Assembly (NCBI GenBank): GCA_030631625.1
Contig: DAOVKT010000075.1
Location: forward strand, 1-11,897
Length of the DNA stretch: 11,897 nt
Direction: 5' to 3'
Source: JAGLTZ01 sp023135015
GTDB lineage: Bacteria > Blakebacterota > Blakebacteria > Blakebacterales > Blakebacteraceae
Made by a program: the position numbers and the translations under genes. Position 1 is the stretch's first letter. Every line of letters begins with the position of its first letter. Below are positions 6,909 through 11,897 of this stretch, in pieces. Below the pieces are notes generated by a model. The model was not told the DNA's origin and did no database searches. It was given only the letters and a program-made list of their open reading frames with translations.

Positions 6909-8246
6909 ATGACTGGAGAGAGAATCACACGCCGGAATTTCATAGAGACCGCAACCGCAGGTGCTGCCGGATTGGCAATAGGTCTGCCGGCGGCGAACTA
7001 TATGCGGATCCGTGGGGCCAACGACCGCGTGCGGGTCGGGGTCGTCGGTTTCTCAGACCGGGCGCGCGGATCACTTATCCCGGCGATGCACCGTCTCTCC
7101 CAGGAGTACAACTTTGATCTCACAGCCGTTTCAGATATCTGGAACCGCCGCCTGCGGGAGGGTGTGGCGTTCCTGGAGGAGAAGACCGGCCATACGATCC
7201 GACCGATGCGCAACAACGAGGAGCTGTACGACTCCGGTGAGGTGGATGCCGTGATCATCAGCACGGCCGATTTCCAGCATGCCCGGCACTGCATTCAGGC
7301 CGTGGAAGCCGGCTGTGACGTCTATGTCGAGAAGCCGTTCGCCAACACGATGGAAGATAACCGTGATTCCCTCCAGACTGTCCGGGGTTCCGACAGGATC
7401 GTTCAGGTGGGCACCCAGCGCAGGAGTGCTGCCAACTACATTGCGGCCGACAGGTTCATCCGTTCGGGACGCTTCGGCGATATCGTAACGGTGGAGATGA
7501 CGTGGAACGTGAACCAGCCCGGTCGCTGGCGCCGTCCCGGTCTCGTTGCCGAACTTCGGGAAGAGGATACCGACTGGCGCAGGTATCTGATAAACAGGCC
7601 CTATGAACCATGGGATCCGCGCAAGTACCTCGAATTCCGCCTCTTCTGGCCGTATTCCTCGGGAATCCCCGGCCAGTGGATGGTACACCAGATTGATACG
7701 GTCCACTGGTTCACCGACTTGCCTCACCCCAGGAGCGTTGTGGCCAACGGCGGTATCTATCTGTGGAAGGACGGGCGGCGGAACTGGGATACATTCACCG
7801 GGGTCTTCGACTACGGTCCGCTCTATGACGAATCGAAGGGTTTCCAGGTCGTTTATTCCTCCAGGCAGACTAACTCGGCCGGGGGGGTCAAGGAGTACTA
7901 CTACTCCAACGGCGGCATGCTGAACCTCGCTACGAACAGGATTACTCCGGACGGCGGGCTCACCCAGCCGATGGCCGAGGCGATGGGCATGGAGGAGAAC
8001 AGGCTGCTCGAGATAACTGTTGCAGAAACAGAGGGTGTTGAGACTGCCGCGGACACCGGTACCGACTCCACCACCCTGGCCCACATGCGCAACTGGATGG
8101 AGTGCGTGCGCGACCGGAAGACACCGAATGCGGACATCGGGGCCGCCTACAATCATTCCATAGCCCTCTGCATGACGATCGCAGCCATGCATACGGGCAA
8201 GCGGGTGACTTTCGACGACGAGAAGCAGGAAGTGGTCGTAGGTTGA
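6909..8246 (+). CDS. Gfo/Idh/MocA family oxidoreductase with Tat-type leader and atypical nucleotide-binding loop
   Basis: This is a 445-residue second member of the sugar oxidoreductase family, clearly not a recent duplicate of the one at 4546-5895. Residues 7-11 (TRRNF) and the Ala/Gly-rich stretch to about residue 29 form a Tat-type leader. The catalytic Lys is in VEKPFAN (Lys142), and the C-terminal domain has QWMVHQID with His260, so the active-site core is kept. The dinucleotide loop reads VGVVGFSDRARG (residues 43-54). Where relatives have glycines at positions 49 and 52, this protein has Ser and Ala. The ATG at 6909 is preceded by a purine-rich AAGGAAG tract. It follows the DUF1080 gene and precedes the kinase by 46 bases. 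It may oxidise a different glycoside or return the released keto sugar to its alcohol form. Confidence 0.87.
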   Translation: MTGERITRRNFIETATAGAAGLAIGLPAANYMRIRGANDRVRVGVVGFSDRARGSLIPAMHRLSQEYNFDLTAVSDIWNRRLREGVAFLEEKTGHTIRPMRNNEELYDSGEVDAVIISTADFQHARHCIQAVEAGCDVYVEKPFANTMEDNRDSLQTVRGSDRIVQVGTQRRSAANYIAADRFIRSGRFGDIVTVEMTWNVNQPGRWRRPGLVAELREEDTDWRRYLINRPYEPWDPRKYLEFRLFWPYSSGIPGQWMVHQIDTVHWFTDLPHPRSVVANGGIYLWKDGRRNWDTFTGVFDYGPLYDESKGFQVVYSSRQTNSAGGVKEYYYSNGGMLNLATNRITPDGGLTQPMAEAMGMEENRLLEITVAETEGVETAADTGTDSTTLAHMRNWMECVRDRKTPNADIGAAYNHSIALCMTIAAMHTGKRVTFDDEKQEVVVG

Positions 8247-8292
8247 GGAGCGCAGGGCTGTCAGTTAATGGCTGCCGTACGGTTGTGGCTTC

Positions 8293-9288
8293 ATGACGGT
8301 AGTACGGCGCGCGTATGCCAGGGCGGGTCTGCTGGGAAACCCTTCCGATGGCTACTTCGGTAAGACTATCTCGATAACAGTCGGGAACTTCAGCTCCTCT
8401 GTTACCCTTTCTGAATCTCCCGACCTGCGCATTCAACCGCAGGATCTCGACCTCGACGTCTTCTCCGACATAGACCACCTTGTGAAATCGGTGAGCAGGC
8501 AGGGCTATTACGGTGGTGCCCGCCTGGTCAAGGCGGCCATCAAGAAGTTCTCCGACCACTGTTTCGAAAAGGGGATCAACCTGGAGAGCAGGAATTTTGC
8601 CGTTCGGTACACTTCCTCTATTCCCCGCCAGGTGGGACTGGCCGGCTCCAGTGCGATCGTGACGGCGATGATGAGGGCCTTGATGGACTTCTACGAGGTG
8701 GATATTCCAGACCATATCCTGCCCAACCTGATCCTTTCGGCGGAGGTGGATGAGCTGGGGATCACGGCAGGGCTTCAGGACAGGGTCATCCAGGTGCTAG
8801 AGGGCTGTGTCTATATGGATTTCTCGAAGGATGTCATGACCGAAAGCGGTCACGGTAGCTACGAACATATCGACCCATCGCTGCTGCCGGACCTATTTGT
8901 TGCGTACAGGACGGAACCTGAAAAGGTCTCGGGAAGGGTGCTGAATGATCTGAGGACCCGGTTCGAGGAAGGGGATGCTGAAGTAATATCGACACTTGAA
9001 AGGATAGCTCAGCTGGCAGAGGAGGGCAGGGAGGCGATATTGAATCAGGACACCGGCGAGTTCAGCCGGCTGATGGACGAGAACTTCGATCTGCGCAGCA
9101 CGATAATGAAGATATCAGAGACCAGCAGTGAGATGATAAAGAGGGCCAGGGGCTGTGGGGCTTCGGCCAAGTTCACCGGCTCGGGCGGTGCCATTATCGG
9201 ATTATTGGAGGATGACACCATGTTCCGGAAACTGGCTGATGAGCTGGAATCGCTGGGTGCGCGCTTGATAAGACCTCAGGTCATCTGA
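8293..9288 (+). CDS. GHMP kinase, glucuronokinase-like
   Basis: This 331-residue GHMP-superfamily small-molecule kinase phosphorylates a sugar, probably at the anomeric carbon, using ATP. Motif 1 is ARAGLLGNPSDGYFGKTIS near residues 9-27. The phosphate-binding motif 2 is PRQVGLAGSSA (111-121), a probable catalytic Asp is in GLQDR (Asp163), and motif 3 is KFTGSGGA (293-300). The combination GNPSD-YFG-TIS, YYGG-RL, IPRQ-GL-GSSAIV, AGLQDR and MDFSK matches, as I recall it, plant glucuronokinase closely. That enzyme makes glucuronate-1-phosphate. The next gene, 12 bases on, is a GalU-type pyrophosphorylase, so the two could make a UDP-sugar. No clear Shine-Dalgarno precedes the ATG, which is 46 bases from the previous stop; translational coupling is possible. 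It is cytoplasmic. Kinase class is confident. Glucuronate as substrate is an inference, with other sugars possible. Confidence 0.87.
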   Translation: MTVVRRAYARAGLLGNPSDGYFGKTISITVGNFSSSVTLSESPDLRIQPQDLDLDVFSDIDHLVKSVSRQGYYGGARLVKAAIKKFSDHCFEKGINLESRNFAVRYTSSIPRQVGLAGSSAIVTAMMRALMDFYEVDIPDHILPNLILSAEVDELGITAGLQDRVIQVLEGCVYMDFSKDVMTESGHGSYEHIDPSLLPDLFVAYRTEPEKVSGRVLNDLRTRFEEGDAEVISTLERIAQLAEEGREAILNQDTGEFSRLMDENFDLRSTIMKISETSSEMIKRARGCGASAKFTGSGGAIIGLLEDDTMFRKLADELESLGARLIRPQVI

Positions 9289-9300
9289 GGAGACAACAAA

Positions 9301-10179
9301 ATGGTCACAAAAGCCGTCATCCCCTCCGCGGGACTCGGGACGAGATTCCTGCCCGCCACCAAGGCTCAGCCTAAGGAGATGCTCCCCATAATTGATACGC
9401 CCGTTATCCAGTATGTAGTACAGGAGGCGGTCGATTCCGGGATAGAGGATATCCTGATAATTACTGGGAAGGGCAAACGGGCCCTGGAGGACCATTTCGA
9501 CCGCAATTTTGAGCTGGAGGAACACCTCAAACTCCGGAATGAAAGTGAAGGCCTCGAAGAGATCTGTCGCCTGGCCAACATGGCGGATATCCATTTCATC
9601 AGGCAGAAAGAGTTTCTGGGCCTGGGAGATGCGATCCGGTATGCACGCCACCACACTGGAGAAGAACCGTTCGCGGTTTTACTGGGTGACACGATCTTCG
9701 ACTCCGGCGTTCCGGTCACACGACAGCTGATCGAAGAATTCGAGAACCACCAGCAGTCGATCCTGGCCGTTGAGGAGGTACCGCCGGAGAAGTATTCACG
9801 CTATGGAATGGTCGGAGGCCGGAGGGTCAGCGATAAGATCCTCGAGGTTGAGCAGCTCGTGGAGAAGCCCGGGATCGATGAATCACCTTCCAGTTTGGCG
9901 GCGGCCGGGCGGTACATCCTGACCCCCGGCATATTCGAGGCCATCGAAATGACGCAGCCGGGGAAGAACAACGAAATCCAGCTTACCGATGCCCTGAGGG
10001 AATTGCTGAATCGGGAGAACATTCTTGCCTTTACCATAGAAGGAAGGCGCTTCGATATAGGTGATAAGCTCGATTATTTAAAAGCGAACATCGATTTCGC
10101 CTTGAGACGGGATGAATTCGCCGAACCACTCCTCGAGTTCCTCAGGGGGATCCCCGACGCGGGAGGGGGTGAGGAATGA
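9301..10179 (+). CDS. galU: GalU-type UTP-glucose-1-phosphate uridylyltransferase family protein
   Basis: This 292-residue nucleotidyltransferase makes a UDP-sugar and pyrophosphate from UTP and a sugar-1-phosphate. The signature SAGLGTRFLPATKAQPKEMLPI (first part at residues 9-20) binds the nucleotide. FIRQKEFLGLGDA (99-111), the metal-site LLGD (127-130), LVEKPG (187-191) and NNEIQLTDAL (223-232) complete the GalU pattern, and the length is normal. GAGGAG lies eight bases before the ATG, overlapping the kinase stop region, so the two are co-transcribed. The family usually uses glucose-1-phosphate for envelope polysaccharide synthesis. Beside a glucuronokinase-like kinase it may instead, or also, take uronate-1-phosphate, the role played in plants by UDP-sugar pyrophosphorylase. 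That change of substrate is inference. It is cytoplasmic. Confidence 0.9.
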   Translation: MVTKAVIPSAGLGTRFLPATKAQPKEMLPIIDTPVIQYVVQEAVDSGIEDILIITGKGKRALEDHFDRNFELEEHLKLRNESEGLEEICRLANMADIHFIRQKEFLGLGDAIRYARHHTGEEPFAVLLGDTIFDSGVPVTRQLIEEFENHQQSILAVEEVPPEKYSRYGMVGGRRVSDKILEVEQLVEKPGIDESPSSLAAAGRYILTPGIFEAIEMTQPGKNNEIQLTDALRELLNRENILAFTIEGRRFDIGDKLDYLKANIDFALRRDEFAEPLLEFLRGIPDAGGGEE

Positions 10180-10247
10180 GGGGGAGCCCTCCGTAGCACT
10201 TTTCCACGTTACGTGCTGACAACTGATAGACTGCGAGTGCAATCTTG

Positions 10248-11531
10248 ATGAACAACAAGTCTGACCAGGTACCTCCGATCGAGGCGGTCTACCACCCGCG
10301 GGAACGACCATCGGGAGTCCAATCCGGCCCTGTTTTGCAGTCGGACAGGATAGTATCGCTCGACGTCCTGCGAGGTTTTGCCGTACTCGGGATCCTGGTA
10401 ATGAACATCCAGGCGTTTTCCATGGTCGGCGCCGCCTATATGAATCCTACTGTCTACGGTGACCTTACAGGGCTGAATTACCTCGTCTGGTTACTCAGCC
10501 ATGTGCTGGCCGATTCGAAGTTCATGACCATTTTCAGCATGCTCTTCGGTGCGGGGATCGTGCTGATGACAGAGAGGCAGGAGAAAGCGGGGCACAAATC
10601 CGCCGGCGTCCATTACCGCCGTACGTTCCTGCTGCTTCTAATCGGCCTGGCTCATGCCTACCTGCTGTGGTACGGCGATATCCTGTACGCCTATGCGATG
10701 TGCGGATTCGTGGTTTTCCTGTTCAGGAGGTGTCGCCCGGTAACGCTGCTTTTTCTGGGGTTTGCTGCCATCACTTTCGGCTGGCTGCTCTCTGTCTTCT
10801 TCCAGTGGTCGATGCAGTTCTGGCCACCCGAGCAGTTAGAGATCGTAGGCGCTTTCTGGAATCCCTCTCAGGCCGATATCGCTGCCGAGCTCGAAGCTTA
10901 TCGCTCAGGCTGGCTGGCGCAGACCGGGTACAGGATAACGGTCGCCATGTACATGCAGACGATGGCGTTTATCTCGAAGGTATCGTGGAGGGTGGGGGGA
11001 CTCATGCTTGTGGGAATGGGTCTCTTCAAGCTCGGGGTTTTCAGCGCCGGGCTGCACAGGAATGTCTACCGGACGATGATCATACTCGCCGTAGTGGTGG
11101 GTCTGCCGGTAGTGCTCTACGGCATTCACCGGCATATGGCTGCGGGGTGGGCCTTTGAATCGTGTTTCTTTGCTGCAGGATGGTTCAACTACTGGGGAAG
11201 CATCCTGGTGAGTCTCGGGTACGTCGGCGCGGTGATGCTCGCCTTCAGGCATTTCCATAATACCCGTATCATCAATTCACTCGCTGCCGCCGGCCAGATG
11301 GCGCTGACCAACTACCTGCTCCAGACCCTGATCTGCACGACCATCTTCTACGGCCACGGGCTGGGCCTCTTCGGGCGGGTGGAGAGGGTCGGGCAGATAC
11401 CGATCGTTTTCGCCATATGGATCGTCCAGATACTTTTATCGGTGTGGTGGCTGAATCGCTTCCGCTTCGGACCGTTCGAATGGCTCTGGCGCTCGATGAC
11501 CTACATGAAGCTCCAACCTCTGCGCAGATAG
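10248..11531 (+). CDS. DUF418 family multipass membrane protein
   Basis: This 427-residue integral membrane protein is of the DUF418 (YeiB-like) family. Residues 1-33 are a hydrophilic cytoplasmic tail. The hallmark opening RIVSLDVLRGFAVLGILVMN (34-53) is the first membrane segment, followed by further hydrophobic segments near 77-106, 124-142, 144-160, 165-187, 232-265, 275-292, 305-333, 350-368 and 384-402. The C-terminal DUF418 signature is complete: GQMALTNYLLQT (349-360) and FRFGPFEWLWRSMTY (405-419). Members are often annotated as putative transporters or acyltransferase-like, but no reaction is firmly established. A TTG at 10245 is also in frame, directly before the ATG I use. The ribosome site is weak. 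It lies 68 bases after galU and 12 bases before the symporter gene. Confidence 0.88.
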   Translation: MNNKSDQVPPIEAVYHPRERPSGVQSGPVLQSDRIVSLDVLRGFAVLGILVMNIQAFSMVGAAYMNPTVYGDLTGLNYLVWLLSHVLADSKFMTIFSMLFGAGIVLMTERQEKAGHKSAGVHYRRTFLLLLIGLAHAYLLWYGDILYAYAMCGFVVFLFRRCRPVTLLFLGFAAITFGWLLSVFFQWSMQFWPPEQLEIVGAFWNPSQADIAAELEAYRSGWLAQTGYRITVAMYMQTMAFISKVSWRVGGLMLVGMGLFKLGVFSAGLHRNVYRTMIILAVVVGLPVVLYGIHRHMAAGWAFESCFFAAGWFNYWGSILVSLGYVGAVMLAFRHFHNTRIINSLAAAGQMALTNYLLQTLICTTIFYGHGLGLFGRVERVGQIPIVFAIWIVQILLSVWWLNRFRFGPFEWLWRSMTYMKLQPLRR

Positions 11532-11543
11532 CGGACTGAAAGT

Positions 11544-11897
11544 ATGGCTCTGAACACCCTCGACTGGATAATAATCATCAGCCTGCTGGTGTTCTTCCTG
11601 ATCGTGGGTGTGCTCTTCCGTAAACGTGCGTCGGAGGGTATGGAATCGTTCTTCGTCTCCGGACGGGCCCTGCCCTGGTGGCTCGCGGGCACGAGCATGG
11701 TTGCGACCACCTTCGCCGCCGACACTCCCCTCGCCGTGACCGGTATGGTCGCGGCCAACGGCATCGCCGGCAACTGGCTCTGGTGGAACATGATGGCCAG
11801 TGCCGTGCTTACCGTCTTCCTCTATGCCCACCTCTGGCGGCGGTCGGGCGTCATCACAGATGTGGAATTCTCCGAGCTGCGCTACGGAGGCGCGCCC
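11544..11897 (+). CDS. Sodium:solute symporter (SSS family), N-terminal part
   Basis: An open frame of 118 codons begins with ATG at 11544 and runs off the right edge. Residues 8-25 form the first membrane helix and are followed by a short basic loop. SFFVSGRALPWWLAGTSMVATTF (first part at 35-51) continues into AADTPLAVTG, the typical SSS entry to helix 2. A third helix lies near 77-96, ending in HLWRRSGVITDVEFSELRYGG, the conserved loop of SSS (SLC5-like) sugar and solute carriers. The family couples uptake of sugars, organic acids or vitamins to sodium. It starts 12 bases after the DUF418 stop without a strong Shine-Dalgarno, so it probably shares that transcript. As the likely last step of the oxidative glycan cluster it may import the released sugar, but the substrate cannot be read from this fragment. 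Confidence 0.85.
   Translation, partial: MALNTLDWIIIISLLVFFLIVGVLFRKRASEGMESFFVSGRALPWWLAGTSMVATTFAADTPLAVTGMVAANGIAGNWLWWNMMASAVLTVFLYAHLWRRSGVITDVEFSELRYGGAP

Noticed and set aside
7131..8192. 353-codon open frame on the minus strand
   Set aside because: It is antisense to the second Gfo/Idh/MocA gene. The sequence is low-information and lacks family motifs, while the plus strand carries clear motifs.
7960..8715. 251-codon open frame on the minus strand spanning the oxidoreductase-kinase junction
   Set aside because: It overlaps two strongly supported plus-strand genes and shows no domain.
9604..9636. GLGDA instead of the GLGHA found in some GalU proteins, as a sign of altered substrate
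   Set aside because: Asp at this position is, as I recall, common in archaeal and other GalU-like enzymes, so it is not evidence of a new specificity by itself.
10180..10247. AGCAC/GTGCT repeat in the gap after galU as a terminator
   Set aside because: The stem is only five pairs with a 13-base loop and no T-run, which is too weak to call.

Overview
The window is a gene-dense, GC-rich bacterial segment with no RNA genes, insertion sequences or CRISPR arrays that I can see. Several features point to a diderm heterotroph: twin-arginine (Tat) type leaders on four enzymes, a putative lipoprotein, a 3-keto-disaccharide hydrolase (DUF1080), Gfo/Idh/MocA oxidoreductases and a sodium:solute symporter. 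This gene mix is common in the FCB and PVC groups (for example Gemmatimonadota, Latescibacterota, Rhodothermota, Planctomycetota). Most genes have clear Shine-Dalgarno sequences, and one promoter looks like ordinary sigma-70 (TTGATA, 17 bp, TAGTAT). Both argue mildly against Bacteroidia proper. I cannot name the organism from sequence alone.

Layout: (1) Bases 1-551 (+) are the C-terminal end of an S9 serine peptidase. A strong hairpin separates it from the convergent GNAT acetyltransferase at 619-1209 (-). (2) An amidase-signature enzyme lies at 1344-2660 (+), divergent from the GNAT gene. (3) A three-gene minus-strand operon reads from 5895 down to 2702: a Gfo/Idh/MocA oxidoreductase followed by two sugar isomerase/epimerase-like TIM barrels, all with twin-arginine N termini. 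(4) A 140-bp divergent control region (5896-6035) separates that operon from a plus-strand run of six genes: a DUF1080 lipoprotein, a second Tat-type Gfo/Idh/MocA protein, a glucuronokinase-like GHMP kinase, a GalU-type nucleotidyltransferase, a DUF418 membrane protein, and the start of an SSS-family symporter that runs off the window.

Working together (inference): genes 2702-8246 have the composition of an oxidative glycoside-cleavage system. In such systems a Gfo/Idh/MocA enzyme oxidises the C3 hydroxyl of a sugar, and a DUF1080 hydrolase or an isomerase/epimerase-like TIM barrel then cleaves the activated 3-keto-glycoside. Here every part carries an export-type N terminus, so the chemistry is probably in the periplasm. 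Downstream, the kinase and nucleotidyltransferase together could turn a free sugar, possibly glucuronate, into a UDP-sugar, and the SSS symporter could supply import. The kinase closely resembles plant glucuronokinase in its motifs, which makes a bacterial uronate salvage route (sugar to sugar-1-phosphate to UDP-sugar) the second point of interest.

There is no gene-free stretch longer than 300 bases. The longest gaps are about 134 bp (1210-1343) and 140 bp (5896-6035), and both hold candidate promoter or operator structure.
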